Source: Burkholderia ubonensis
GTDB lineage: Bacteria > Pseudomonadota > Gammaproteobacteria > Burkholderiales > Burkholderiaceae
DNA: 64,000 nucleotides
NCBI RefSeq assembly: GCF_902833085.1
Contig: NZ_CADFEB010000006.1
Coordinates: 124,001 to 188,000 of the forward strand
Reading direction: 5' to 3'
A model generated the notes under the pieces. It saw only the letters and a program-made list of their open reading frames with translations, had not been told where the DNA came from and searched no databases. Positions 19,501-27,235 of the stretch are shown in pieces. The position numbers were made by a program, and so were the translations under genes. Each line of letters begins with the position of its first letter. Positions within the stretch are counted from its first letter, which is position 1.

Positions 19501-19647
19501 CGGCGACACGCTCACCGTGCGCGCGGCGCCGGCCTGCAGTGACAGCGCCGCGGCGGCCCCGAGTGCCGCGACGGCGCCGGTGCGCCAGAGCCATCGCGTG
19601 ATGGTTTGAAAGGTTGGTTTGTGCTTGTTGTCGTCGCGCTGCTTCAT
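13594..19647 (-). CDS. yfhM: Bacterial alpha-2-macroglobulin, thioester type
   Basis: This 2017-residue periplasmic protein is a broad protease trap. A TM-like signal lies at about residues 22-42. The body has MG-type beta domains, a bait region, and the thioester motif CLEQ with Cys1526 inside RYPYRCLEQQ, followed by alpha/alpha-toroid and receptor-like domains. Proteases cut the bait, releasing the thioester to bind them covalently. Unlike E. coli YfhM, no lipobox cysteine is present in the first 45 residues, so it would be soluble or signal-anchored rather than lipidated. A GAGG lies 11 bases before the ATG at 19647. It is translated ahead of pbpC in one operon. Confidence 0.93.
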   Translation of the reverse strand: MKQRDDNKHKPTFQTITRWLWRTGAVAALGAAAALSLQAGAARTVSVSPQGTVAEVRQAVVKFDEPMVAFGSASAPNPARMTCNDSVAGRGTGRWLDDKTWVYDFENDLPPGVRCAVALNDGLRSVAGNAASGPRRFTFQTGGPFPVSVRPGSREIEERQVFVIKLNGPAEARSALANIWCEAAGIGNRIPVANADADTRRALLDHFDLKQDAARVLTLSCAQALPSSAKMQLVYGKGVASPSGIANDTERRFDFTVRAPFAASFSCERENAKAPCTPLRPLTLSFNAPISRKHAEAIRLRGPDGSQAPNFAADDKSEEVTTVTFNPPLPEQAALTIELPSGLRDVTARTLSNADLFPLATRTAPMPPLAKFSSGTFGIVERFAEPGMPALVPVTLRNVEADLHIAGLNAGGAQFANLKVENDTSIRQWIRLVERFDNWSMSVEGIDEQVPGLLRRRGQHPVYVPLAAGERQPAPKDRRIDVRSLSLLKGESGVQTMTLPKADPKTLRPFETVGVPIDKPGFYVLELASPALGRSLLAKPSSMYVRTAVLVTNLGVHLKQGRENSLVWVTTLDKGKPVPNAQVRVSDCNGDEIAAGKTDAQGLLKIDGQFEPKHECRTSERFDDYFVSARVDDPKTGPDMAFVSSNWNRGIEAWRFNVPTDTGSEPTLRAHTVFDRTLLRAGETVSMKHFLRRETLQSLAFPSQYPTRVTIRHLGSGQTYKLPLTWAADHSADTRFTLPAAAKLGEYSVALEGGPEDEPTASYYSGSFRVEAFRLPVLKGTIGARDAQKSPLIAAKEAPLAVQIDYVSGGGASNLPVQVSALMKWASPPFAETYSEFSFSPYRPETGGETAADDEQDGDNASGSASSDPDASKLIADKLPLTLDHNGAGSVTLKGLPAVDAPKRIALEATFADPNGEVQTIRGDAMLWPAAVVAGIKAGRWVSVGQRVPVQALAVDLQGKPRASVPIEIKGVARITTTSRKRMVGGFYAYDNQSDTRDLGVLCSGKTDDKGRMSCDATLEQAGNVQLIAVAKDGDGRTSNASTSVWVTREDELWFGGDNTDRIDVIPEKTSYEPGETARFQVRMPFRYATALVAVERGGVMETHIVELNGKNPTVDLKVGDTWGPNVYVSVLALRGRIREVPWYSFFTWGWKAPLEWARAFWREGRHYEAPTAFVDLSKPAFRYGLGEIKVGTGAHRLGVTVTTDATRYTVRGKAQAHVKVTLPGGRPAPAGTQVAIAAVDEALLELMPNNSWDLLDAMLRRRAYGVETATAQMEIVGRRHFGRKAVPAGGGGGSAPTRELFDTLLLWNPRVTLDANGSASVEVPLNDALTRFRIVAIAAVGPDRFGTGSTSIRSTQDLQLISGLPPLVREGDAFRAQVTLRNTTERTMRVVVTPRVTGLDVAPQTLSLAPNSAGEAAWTITVPEQALDAAGALNWRIEATEQGGARAADALAVVQKVVPALPVTVQQATLAQVDGTLALPVAAPAGAATNAQGAPRGGIAVSLQSKLADGLPGVRRWFERYPYRCLEQQASRAIGLRDAAQWQALTARMPVYLDSDGLASYFPPRSDDSHYGSPTLTSYLLVLSDEASRLDPRFALPEDVRAQLEAGLGRFVEGRIQRDTWAPRQDRDLRKLAAIEALSRYGAAQGRMLGSIEIAPNQWPTSAVIDYHAILTRVKDIPQRDEKRAQVEQILRARLTYQGTQLVFSTARDDDLWWLMTSNETNAARLALEFAGDPAWKDEMPRVTSGLLALQQRGAWQTTTSNALGLLAVERFSRVYESTPVSGTTKVTLGGDERSIAWSSSPAASAAPAASTAPASATPATRAAAARSVMLPWPRAAQPGTLSVVQNGTGRPWATIESLAAVPLRAPFAAGYRITKTVTPVSPAVKGVLTRGDVVRVHLDIDAQSDMTWVVVNDPVPAGATILGSGLGRDSEAATQGEKTADGAWPAFIERDFDGYRAYYDYLPKGKLSVEYTVRLNNVGTFGLPPTRVEALYAPSVYGLWPNPPMTVKPADAGKP

Positions 19648-19950
19648 CGCTCGATTGCCCTCGGAGGGAAGCTTTCTGTTTGATCGGACGCGATTCTAAC
19701 CGACCGGCATGACCATCCCTCCGTCCGACGGATGTCGCCGTCGCGCGACGCGAGGCGAGGGCATCGCGGATTTGTCGCGCCGTCGACACAAAAATCCAGC
19801 GAAATTTCGATTGCGTCGGAATGCGGAATATTTAATGGACTATAAAAAGATTGTCCGATCCGATTTGTGCGCGTACATTTCAGGCCCGCGCCAAAGTTTG
19901 AGAAATATCAAGACTGGTTTTCCCGAATCTGGCGTCAGAGAGAAGAAAGC
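19648..19950. promoter_or_regulatory. Divergent promoter region, alpha-2-macroglobulin / glucose dehydrogenase
   Basis: The 300-base intergenic region turns AT-rich from 19790 to 19920, with runs such as GAATATTTAATGG and ATAAAAAGATT. Promoters for both directions are expected here. A GGAC-N12-GTCC repeat at about 19841-19860 is weak. No known operator was recognised. Confidence 0.45.
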
Positions 19951-20454
19951 ATGCACAACGACAACACCCCCCACTCGCGTCGCGCAGGCGACGCCGCCGC
20001 CGGCCTTACGCGGCGCCAATGGCTGCAGGGCGCGCTCGCGCTGACTGCCGCGGGCCTCGCCGGCTCGCTCGCGCTGAAGGCGCTGGCCGACAACCCGGCC
20101 GCCGCGCCGCTCGACACCTTCATGACGCTGTCCGAATCGCTGACCGGCAAGCCACGCCTGAATCGCGTGATCGGCGAGCGCCTGCTGCAGGCGCTGCAGA
20201 AGGGCTCGTTCAAGACGGCCGACAGCCTGCCGCAACTTGCCGGCGCGCTGTCCGCGGGCACGCTGAGCCCCGAGCAGGAGAAGCTCGCGCTCGCGATTCT
20301 CGAAGCGTGGTATCTCGGCGTCGTCGACAACGTCGTGATTACTTACGAAGAAGCACTAATGTTCGGCGTTGTGTCGGATACGCTCGTGATCCGCTCGTAT
20401 TGCCCCAACAAACCCGGCTTCTGGGCCGACAAACCGATCGAGAGGCAAGCCTGA
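19951..20454 (+). CDS. FAD-dependent glucose dehydrogenase, gamma (Tat chaperone) subunit
   Basis: A 167-residue small subunit of membrane-associated sugar dehydrogenases. Its N-terminus bears a twin-arginine signal (TRRQWLQGALALTAAGLAGS), while the catalytic subunit has none. This fits its known role as a hitchhiker that folds with the flavoprotein and carries it through the Tat pore. The length is very close to the gamma subunit known from B. cepacia. The ATG at 19951 follows GAGAGAAG and starts just before the Tat motif. Its TGA overlaps the ATG of the alpha gene by one base, so the two are translationally coupled. Confidence 0.92.
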   Translation: MHNDNTPHSRRAGDAAAGLTRRQWLQGALALTAAGLAGSLALKALADNPAAAPLDTFMTLSESLTGKPRLNRVIGERLLQALQKGSFKTADSLPQLAGALSAGTLSPEQEKLALAILEAWYLGVVDNVVITYEEALMFGVVSDTLVIRSYCPNKPGFWADKPIERQA

Positions 20455-22067
20455 TGGCCGATACACAACAAGCCGACGTCGTGGTCGTCGGGTCGGGCGT
20501 CGCGGGCGCGATCGTCGCGCACCAGCTCGCGATGGCGGGCAAGTCGGTGATCCTGCTGGAAGCCGGCCCGCGCATGCCGCGCTGGGAAATCGTCGAGCGC
20601 TTCCGCAACCAGGCGGACAAGATGGACTTCATGGCGCCGTACCCGTCGAGCTCGTGGGCGCCGCATCCGGAATACGGCCCGCCGAACGACTACCTGATCC
20701 TGAAGGGCGAGCACAAGTTCAACTCGCAGTACATCCGCGCGGTGGGCGGCACGACGTGGCACTGGGCCGCGTCCGCGTGGCGCTTCATCCCGAACGACTT
20801 CAAGATGAAGACCGTGTACGGCGTCGGCCGCGACTGGCCGATCCAGTACGACGATCTCGAGCACTACTACCAGCGCGCCGAGGAAGAGCTCGGCGTGTGG
20901 GGCCCGGGCCCCGAGGAAGACCTGTACTCGCCGCGCAAGGCGCCGTATCCGATGCCGCCGCTGCCGCTGTCGTACAACGAGAAGACGATCAAGACCGCGC
21001 TCAACAACCACGATCCGAAATTCCACGTGGTGACCGAGCCGGTCGCGCGCAACAGCCGCCCGTACGACGGCCGGCCGACCTGTTGCGGCAACAACAACTG
21101 CATGCCGATCTGCCCGATCGGCGCGATGTACAACGGCATCGTGCACGTCGAGAAGGCCGAGCAGGCCGGCGCGAAGCTGATCGAGAACGCGGTCGTCTAC
21201 AAGCTGGAAACCGGCGCGAACAAGCGCATCACGGCGGCGATCTACAAGGACAAGACGGGCGCCGACCACCGCGTCGAAGGCAAATACTTCGTGATCGCGG
21301 CGAACGGCATCGAGACGCCGAAGATCCTGCTGATGTCCGCGAACCGCGATTTCCCGAACGGCGTCGCGAACAGCTCCGACATGGTCGGCCGCAACCTGAT
21401 GGACCACCCGGGCACGGGCGTGTCGTTCTATGCGAGCGAGAAGCTGTGGCCGGGCCGCGGCCCGCAGGAAATGACGTCGCTGATCGGCTTCCGCGACGGC
21501 CCGTTCCGCGCGACCGAGGCGGCGAAGAAGATCCACCTGTCGAACATTTCGCGGGTCGACCAGGAAACGCAGAAGATCTTCAAGGCCGGCAAGCTGCTGA
21601 AGCACGACGAGCTCGATGCGCAGATCCGCGACCGCTCCGCGCGCTACGTGCAGTTCGACTGCTTCCACGAGATCCTGCCGCAGCCGGAGAACCGCATCGT
21701 GCCGAGCAAGACGGCCACCGACGCGATCGGCATCCCGCGCCCCGAGATCACCTATGCGATCGACGACTACGTGAAGCGCGGCGCCGTGCATACGCGCGAG
21801 GTCTACGCGACCGCCGCGCAGGTGCTGGGCGGTACGGACGTCGTGTTCAACGACGAATTCGCGCCGAACAACCACATCACCGGCGCGACGATCATGGGCG
21901 CGGATGCGCGCGACTCGGTCGTCGACAAGGACTGCCGCACGTTCGACCATCCGAACCTGTTCATTTCGAGCAGTGCAACGATGCCGACCGTCGGCACGGT
22001 GAACGTGACGCTGACGATCGCGGCGCTCGCGCTGCGGATGTCCGACCAGCTGAAGAAGGAAGTCTGA
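20454..22067 (+). CDS. FAD-dependent glucose dehydrogenase, catalytic alpha subunit
   Basis: A 537-residue GMC oxidoreductase that oxidises the C1 hydroxyl of glucose to gluconolactone in the periplasm. The FAD-binding GSGVAGAIVAHQLAMAG lies at residues 13-29. A Cys cluster in PTCCGNNNCMPICP (Cys210, 211, 216, 220) matches the 3Fe-4S ligands described for the B. cepacia enzyme. The C-terminal NNHITG, with further residues in VGTVNVTLTI, forms the active-site region. No signal peptide is present; export is with the gamma subunit. Electrons pass to the cytochrome beta subunit. Sorbitol or gluconate dehydrogenases are related alternatives, but the overall fit is to the Burkholderia glucose enzyme. 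Confidence 0.93.
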   Translation: MADTQQADVVVVGSGVAGAIVAHQLAMAGKSVILLEAGPRMPRWEIVERFRNQADKMDFMAPYPSSSWAPHPEYGPPNDYLILKGEHKFNSQYIRAVGGTTWHWAASAWRFIPNDFKMKTVYGVGRDWPIQYDDLEHYYQRAEEELGVWGPGPEEDLYSPRKAPYPMPPLPLSYNEKTIKTALNNHDPKFHVVTEPVARNSRPYDGRPTCCGNNNCMPICPIGAMYNGIVHVEKAEQAGAKLIENAVVYKLETGANKRITAAIYKDKTGADHRVEGKYFVIAANGIETPKILLMSANRDFPNGVANSSDMVGRNLMDHPGTGVSFYASEKLWPGRGPQEMTSLIGFRDGPFRATEAAKKIHLSNISRVDQETQKIFKAGKLLKHDELDAQIRDRSARYVQFDCFHEILPQPENRIVPSKTATDAIGIPRPEITYAIDDYVKRGAVHTREVYATAAQVLGGTDVVFNDEFAPNNHITGATIMGADARDSVVDKDCRTFDHPNLFISSSATMPTVGTVNVTLTIAALALRMSDQLKKEV

Positions 22068-22069
22068 CC

Positions 22070-23347
22070 GTGCTGAAACAATCTCTCTCCTTCCTCCTGG
22101 CCGGCTGCCTCGCGTTGCCCGGCCTGGCCCGCGCGGCCGACGCCGCCGACGCGGCGCTCGTCAAGCGCGGCGAATACCTCGCGGTCGCGGGCGACTGCAT
22201 GGCCTGCCATACCACGAAGGGCGGCAAGCCGTTCGCGGGCGGCCTCGGGATGCCGGTGCCGCTGCTCGGCAAGATCTACACGAGCAACATCACGCCCGAC
22301 GCGGACACCGGCATCGGCAGCTGGAGCTACGACGACTTCGAGCGCGCGGTGCGCCGCGGCGTGTCGAAGAACGGCGACAACCTGTATCCGGCGATGCCGT
22401 ACGTGTCGTACGCGAAGGTCAGCGACGACGACGTGAAGGCGCTGTACGCGTACTTCATGCACGGCGTGGAACCCGTCAAGCAGGCGCCGCCGAAGAACGA
22501 GATCCCCGCGCTGCTCAGCATGCGCTGGCCGCTGAAGATCTGGAACTGGCTGTTCCTGAAGGACGGCGCGTACCAGCCGAAGCCGTCGCAGAGCGTCGAA
22601 TGGAACCGCGGCGCGTATCTCGTGCAGGGCCTCGCGCACTGCAGCACGTGCCACACGCCGCGCGGCATCGCGATGCAGGAGAAGTCGCTCGACGAGACGG
22701 GCGGCAGCTTCCTGTCGGGCTCGGTGCTGGCGGGCTGGGACGGCTACAACATCACGTCGGACCAGAACGCGGGGATCGGCGGCTGGACGCAGGAGCAGCT
22801 CGTCCGGTACCTGCGCACCGGCAGCGTGCCGGGCGTCGCGCAGGCGGCCGGCCCGATGGCCGAGGCGGTCGAGCACAGCTTCTCGAAGATGACCGACGCG
22901 GACGTCGGTGCGATCGCGACGTACATCCGCACCGTGCCGGCGGTGGCCGACAGCGGCGCCAAGCAGCCGCGTTACACGTGGGGCAAGCCCGCCGAGGACG
23001 GCCTGCGCCTGCGCGGCGTCGCGCTCGCGTCGTCGGGCATCGACCCGGCGCGCCTGTATCTCGGCAACTGCGCGAGTTGCCACCAGATGCAGGGCAAGGG
23101 CACGCCGGACGGCTACTATCCGTCGCTGTTCCACAACTCGACGGTGGGCGCGCCGAATCCGACCAACCTCGTGCAGGTGATCCTGGACGGCGTGCAGCGC
23201 AAGGCCGGCAGCGAGGACGTCGGGATGCCCGCGTTCCGCCACGAGCTGTCGGATGCGCAGATCGCCGCGCTCGCGAACTACCTGACCGGGCAGTTCGGCA
23301 ATCCGGCCGCGAAAGTGACCGAGCAGGACGTCGCGAAGGCGCGCTGA
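22070..23347 (+). CDS. FAD-dependent glucose dehydrogenase, triheme cytochrome c beta subunit
   Basis: The 425-residue subunit has a signal peptide (LLAGCLALPGLARAAD) and three haem c sites: CMACH near residue 43, CSTCH in the middle and CASCH towards the C-terminus. It takes electrons from the alpha subunit and passes them to the quinone pool or terminal oxidase, anchoring the complex on the outer face of the inner membrane. The GTG at 22070, two bases after the alpha stop, gives the length known for this family; no ATG in a sensible place exists. It ends the gamma-alpha-beta operon. Confidence 0.93.
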   Translation: MLKQSLSFLLAGCLALPGLARAADAADAALVKRGEYLAVAGDCMACHTTKGGKPFAGGLGMPVPLLGKIYTSNITPDADTGIGSWSYDDFERAVRRGVSKNGDNLYPAMPYVSYAKVSDDDVKALYAYFMHGVEPVKQAPPKNEIPALLSMRWPLKIWNWLFLKDGAYQPKPSQSVEWNRGAYLVQGLAHCSTCHTPRGIAMQEKSLDETGGSFLSGSVLAGWDGYNITSDQNAGIGGWTQEQLVRYLRTGSVPGVAQAAGPMAEAVEHSFSKMTDADVGAIATYIRTVPAVADSGAKQPRYTWGKPAEDGLRLRGVALASSGIDPARLYLGNCASCHQMQGKGTPDGYYPSLFHNSTVGAPNPTNLVQVILDGVQRKAGSEDVGMPAFRHELSDAQIAALANYLTGQFGNPAAKVTEQDVAKAR

Positions 23348-23529
23348 GCGGCGCGCGACGGCCGCACCAGCACTATCTCGAGAGGAGGGCGCGCAGCGCA
23401 TCGGGCGGCGGCTCGATGCAAGGTGGTTGCAGATCGGGACGGGCGGTGCGCGTCGCCGCCCGTCCTGGTTCATTGACACGCCGATGCGCGCGCCGCGCAT
23501 CGCATTCGTTGAATTCGTTGATCGACACC

Positions 23530-23949
23530 ATGACATCGAGACAATCCTTTCTCGCGTCCCAGCGCGATGCGCTGCTGTTGCTTGCCCGCATCCTGATCGT
23601 TATCCTGTTCATCCTGTTCGGCTGGCCGAAGCTCGTGCATTTTTCCGGCACGATCGCGTACATGGGCAGCGCGGGCGCCCCGGCGCCGATCATCTCGGCG
23701 GCGATTGCCGTCGTGATGGAGCTGCTCGTCGGCATCGCGCTGCTCGTCGGCTTCTACACGCGTCCGCTCGCGCTGCTGCTGGCGCTCTATACGGTCGGCA
23801 CCGCGTTCATCGGCCATCACTACTGGACGATGACGGGCGGCGAACAGATGGACAACATGATTCATTTCTACAAGAACATCGCGATCACCGGCGGTTTGCT
23901 CGCGCTTTGCGCGGCCGGCCCCGGGCGTTTTTCGATCGATCGCGGCTGA
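23530..23949 (+). CDS. DoxX family membrane protein
   Basis: A 139-residue protein with four predicted membrane helices (for example LLLLARILIVILFILFGW and IISAAIAVVMELLVGIALLV) and the DoxX/YqjF features FGWPKLVHF and GHHYW. Family members are linked to quinone-dependent thiosulfate oxidation or redox stress complexes, but most are uncharacterised. The ATG at 23530 has only a weak ribosome site. It lies 180 bases after the glucose dehydrogenase operon on the same strand and may be read through from it. Confidence 0.8.
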   Translation: MTSRQSFLASQRDALLLLARILIVILFILFGWPKLVHFSGTIAYMGSAGAPAPIISAAIAVVMELLVGIALLVGFYTRPLALLLALYTVGTAFIGHHYWTMTGGEQMDNMIHFYKNIAITGGLLALCAAGPGRFSIDRG

Positions 23950-24005
23950 CCGGGTGCGCGCATGGGGCGCGCGTCGTCGGGTCGAGATTCCGAGGGGGCA
24001 ATATC

Positions 24006-25109
24006 TTGCAATTCAAACACATCGCATTGCTGATGGCGGCGGCCGTGCCCGCCGCCGTGAGCGCGCAGACGAGCGTGACGCTGTACGGCCGCGTCGACGG
24101 CGGCGTCGAATACCTGAACCACATCGCGACGCCGAACGGCAGCAAGTCGCGCTTCAGCGCCGAGGGCGGCGACTGGGGCACCAGCATGTTCGGCCTGAAG
24201 GGCGTCGAGGATCTCGGCGGCGGGCTGTCGACGGTCTTCAACCTGGAGACCGCATTCCAGGTGATGAACGGCACGACGGGCGGCGGGCGGATGTGGTCGC
24301 GGCGCGCGTACGTCGGCCTGAAGAGCAATACGTGGGGCCAGCTGCAGGCCGGCCGCAACCTGTTCATCGACAGCGACGGCGTGTGGGAATTCGATCCGTT
24401 CGTCCAGCAGGCGTTTTCGTCGGCATCGCTCGTGCGCGGCCGCAACTGGCAGCAGACCAGCAACAACATCGAATATCACAGCCCGGTGATCGGCGGTTTC
24501 GACGTGCAGGCGCAGTACGCGTTCGGCAACCAGTCGCGCGGCTTCAACTACGGTGCGCCGGGCGACTTCGGCCGCTCCGACGGGATCATGATCTCGTACC
24601 ACTCGCCGCTGCTCGACGTGCGCGGGATGTATGACGAACTGCGCGACAGCAACGGCAAGTTCAGCAACATCTTCTCGAGCTCGCGCGAATATTTCGTCGG
24701 CGCGAACGTGAAGGTGTCGCAGTTCAAGATCCAGGGCGCGTATACGCATTACCAGGCGCCGGACAGCCCCGCGGGCGTCCCCGATCGCGCCGATCACTAC
24801 TGGCTCGGCGCGACCTGGACCGCGAATCCGCAATGGGCGGTGACGGGCGGCGGCTACTACGTGAAGGTCGGCGACGGCAATAGCGATGCGTCGCACGATC
24901 CGTCGGGCCACGCGATGATGTACGTGCTCGGCACGACGTACAACCTGTCGAAGCGCACGTTCCTGTACGGCACCGTCGCCTATGTGCGCAACGGCGGCAA
25001 TTCGAACTTCTCGCTGCTGGCGACGCCGCGCGACGCGACGCCGAACACGAGCCCGATGGCGGGCGAGTCGCAGACGGGCGCGTATGTCGGGATGATGCAT
25101 ACGTTCTGA
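24006..25109 (+). CDS. General porin (Gram-negative OmpC-like, beta-proteobacterial type)
   Basis: A 367-residue 16-strand trimeric porin. The signal peptide AALLMAAAVPAAVSAQ-like segment is followed by SSVTLYGRVDGGVEY-like strand 1, the beta-proteobacterial hallmark, and loop 3 and strands with SRRAYVGLKSNTWGQLQAGR. The last residue is Phe (GMMHTF), as the Bam machinery requires. No ATG gives a full signal peptide. TTG at 24006, nine bases after GAGGGG, does, so a TTG start is called. It follows DoxX and may let sugars into the periplasm for the dehydrogenase, which is inference from position only. Confidence 0.88.
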   Translation: MQFKHIALLMAAAVPAAVSAQTSVTLYGRVDGGVEYLNHIATPNGSKSRFSAEGGDWGTSMFGLKGVEDLGGGLSTVFNLETAFQVMNGTTGGGRMWSRRAYVGLKSNTWGQLQAGRNLFIDSDGVWEFDPFVQQAFSSASLVRGRNWQQTSNNIEYHSPVIGGFDVQAQYAFGNQSRGFNYGAPGDFGRSDGIMISYHSPLLDVRGMYDELRDSNGKFSNIFSSSREYFVGANVKVSQFKIQGAYTHYQAPDSPAGVPDRADHYWLGATWTANPQWAVTGGGYYVKVGDGNSDASHDPSGHAMMYVLGTTYNLSKRTFLYGTVAYVRNGGNSNFSLLATPRDATPNTSPMAGESQTGAYVGMMHTF

Positions 25110-25124
25110 GCGGCACAATCCGAC

Positions 25125-25156
25125 GAACGACGCCCGTCTGATGCAGGGTGTCGTTC
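25125..25156. terminator. Hairpin between converging porin and MFS genes
   Basis: GAACGAC+GCCC (25125-25135) pairs with GGGT+GTCGTTC (25146-25156) through eleven pairs including one G-U, with a ten-base loop. It is the only strong stem in the 65-base gap and probably ends both transcripts. The U-tail is poor. Confidence 0.55.
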
Positions 25157-25174
25157 CCGTTGCATGCGAAAGAA

Positions 25175-26554
25175 CTAGTGCGAAAACCCGGAGGCCGTTT
25201 CGCTGAGGCGCTTGCCCTTGGTTTCGGGGGCGAGCCATTGCGACACGCCGGCACCGACAGCGGCGATGCCTGCGGCTATCAGTATGGTCACCGAGGGGCC
25301 GAGATTGACCATGGACCACGGCATCAGGAACGTACCGAGGCCGGCCCCGATCCGGCTGAAGGCGGCGGCGAAACCCGTCCCGATCCCGCGGATCTCGGTC
25401 GGAAATACCTCGCCCGGGTAGATGCAGGTCAGCGTGCCGCAGCCTGCGTTGAAGAACGAGAACGCGAGGAACAGGCCCAGCACGACCATTCCGGGCGCAT
25501 CCGCCCATATGCCCAGAATCGCGAGGATCACGGTGATGATCCACTGCGGCGGCACCGTCAGCACACGGCGGCCGGCCTTGTCGATCAGCAGGACCGTGGC
25601 CACACTTCCGGCCAAAGCAACGGCGGACAGTCCGACGCCTCCGGCGAGGCCGCCGCCGAGACCGAATTTCTGCAGCACACTATCGGCGAACGTGGCGATC
25701 GCGAAGTACGGCGTGACGACACAGAAAAAGAACAGTGACACGAACAGCGTGGCTCGCCAGTACTGACGGGAGAACAGCATCGCGAAGCCGGCGCCCGAAT
25801 GGGCGCCTTCCTGCTCCACGTCGGCCATGTCGGAGGCGCTTTCCATATACTGATGCGCGATGGCGCGCGCCTGATCGGTGCGGCGTTTGCTCCACAGCCA
25901 GCGAGGCGATTCAGGCATGCCAAGCCGGCCGAGGAACAACGCCACCGCGAGGAAGGTGCTGGTGCCGAGGATGTTCCGCCAGCCGAGGTCCGTATACCGA
26001 TCCAGCAGGTAGCCCACGACGAAGGCGACCATGAAGCCCGCATACCACGCGATGAGGGTAAGGCCCATCAGCCGCCCACGGATCCGGGATGGAGAGAATT
26101 CCGACAGCAGCGGCCAACCGACGGAGTATTCCGCGCCGATCGCGATGCCCATCAGCAGCCGTACCACGAACAGTTGCAGCGGTGCCGTGATGAAGAGCTG
26201 CATGGAGCCGACGAAGAACTGCATGGCCGATGCGATCACGAACAGCCCCATGTCGAGCATGAACAGCGGTTTGCGGCCGAACTTGTCGCCAGCCCATCCG
26301 CCCAACGGCGAGCCGACCAGGATTCCGAACAGCGCGCCGGCCGCGATCAGGCCTTCCCAGACCGGCGATATGCCGAGCTCGGCGGTCATCTTGCCGGACA
26401 CCGGGCCGACGATTCCGAGGATGTAACCGTCCAGAAACGTACCGCCGGTAAGAACGAGGATCATTCGAAGCATGAAGCGACGTTTGAACGATGAGGATTT
26501 CTTATCGCCAATCGCTACGGCGGAAACGGCAGCTTCGTTTTCTAACGAGGTCAT
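25175..26554 (-). CDS. MFS transporter, sugar/acid porter type
   Basis: This 459-residue 12-helix major facilitator has the loop 2-3 signature GGWAGDKFGRKP, the PESPRWLWSKRRTDQA loop of sugar porters after helix 6, and a second RGIGTGFAAAFSR. It imports an unidentified sugar or organic acid by proton symport. AAGGAG lies seven bases before the ATG at 26554. Its coding sequence and flanks are visibly less GC-rich than neighbours (for example around 26460-26560), so it may have been acquired. It has no obvious partner enzyme and is separated from the next operon by a 680-base gap. Confidence 0.85.
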   Translation of the reverse strand: MTSLENEAAVSAVAIGDKKSSSFKRRFMLRMILVLTGGTFLDGYILGIVGPVSGKMTAELGISPVWEGLIAAGALFGILVGSPLGGWAGDKFGRKPLFMLDMGLFVIASAMQFFVGSMQLFITAPLQLFVVRLLMGIAIGAEYSVGWPLLSEFSPSRIRGRLMGLTLIAWYAGFMVAFVVGYLLDRYTDLGWRNILGTSTFLAVALFLGRLGMPESPRWLWSKRRTDQARAIAHQYMESASDMADVEQEGAHSGAGFAMLFSRQYWRATLFVSLFFFCVVTPYFAIATFADSVLQKFGLGGGLAGGVGLSAVALAGSVATVLLIDKAGRRVLTVPPQWIITVILAILGIWADAPGMVVLGLFLAFSFFNAGCGTLTCIYPGEVFPTEIRGIGTGFAAAFSRIGAGLGTFLMPWSMVNLGPSVTILIAAGIAAVGAGVSQWLAPETKGKRLSETASGFSH

Positions 26555-27235
26555 GTGGATCTCCTTTTCGCCGCGACGATAGGTCGTCGAGTGCAGTTTC
26601 GGTTGATCGTGACGTCGGCCACGGAAACGTGCGGGTTCGCAGGCCGCTTTGTCGCGACGTTGTGCTGCCAATGTCTCAATTGACACCTCCTGAAATTGCG
26701 CGTTGTAACGGCAGATGGAAAAGCGAATTGATGCAGACGCGCGCCGCCCCGGCGCGGGACACCAGCAGGCACGGGGGCGCGGTAGTGCTGCGCATGTCGC
26801 AGGCGATGATCGAGACCGGCCGCGCGGCATTACGTCGAGTCTATGGATGGGATCGAAGCCGCATCATTCGTCATGCGCGCGGAAATTGGCCGTAAACGAC
26901 CCCCGGGCGCGAACGTTCCATTTCCTGTCGGCAGGATGCAAGTGCGCGTCGCATTTCGTACCTTCGGCCGTGACGCCGGCATAACGCCAGGTCGCATTTA
27001 TTTTTGTGATTTGGGTCGAAGCGGTGCGAAGGTGGTGCAGCAGCGGCGGGAGCAGGAATTCGGGGGCTGGACTTGGGCGACGCGCGCTTCAGCAGAGGGA
27101 GGGGGGAATCTGGTTGATGAAGCGCGTCGCATAGGCGCCCATCTCAAAAACAGGTGGACACCCATGCTCCCCGATCAGAGCGCCGTTGGGTAGAGAGTTT
27201 GTATGCAGGCGGGATGCTTGATTTCTACACGACAA
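26555..27235. other. 680-base gap of lower G+C without a convincing gene
   Basis: Plus-strand open frames here (for example 26843-27193) lack ribosome sites and recognisable products. The sequence is less GC-rich and shows T-runs (around 26990-27010) unlike the rest of the window. It presumably contains the promoter of the MFS gene at 25175. It may be the scar of an old insertion, but no inverted-repeat ends or transposase motif could be shown. A stem GCTTGATT / AATCAAGC (27216-27223 with 27238-27245) sits at the end of the next gene. Confidence 0.4.

Noticed and set aside
13525..19542. 2005-codon open frame on the plus strand
   Set aside because: It is antisense to the alpha-2-macroglobulin gene and is an Arg/Ala/His-rich mirror typical of high-G+C DNA. 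The minus-strand protein has clear domains and a thioester.
26843..27193. 116-codon plus-strand frame in the gene desert
   Set aside because: No ribosome site or recognised product, and it runs through low-G+C sequence; coding is not supportable.
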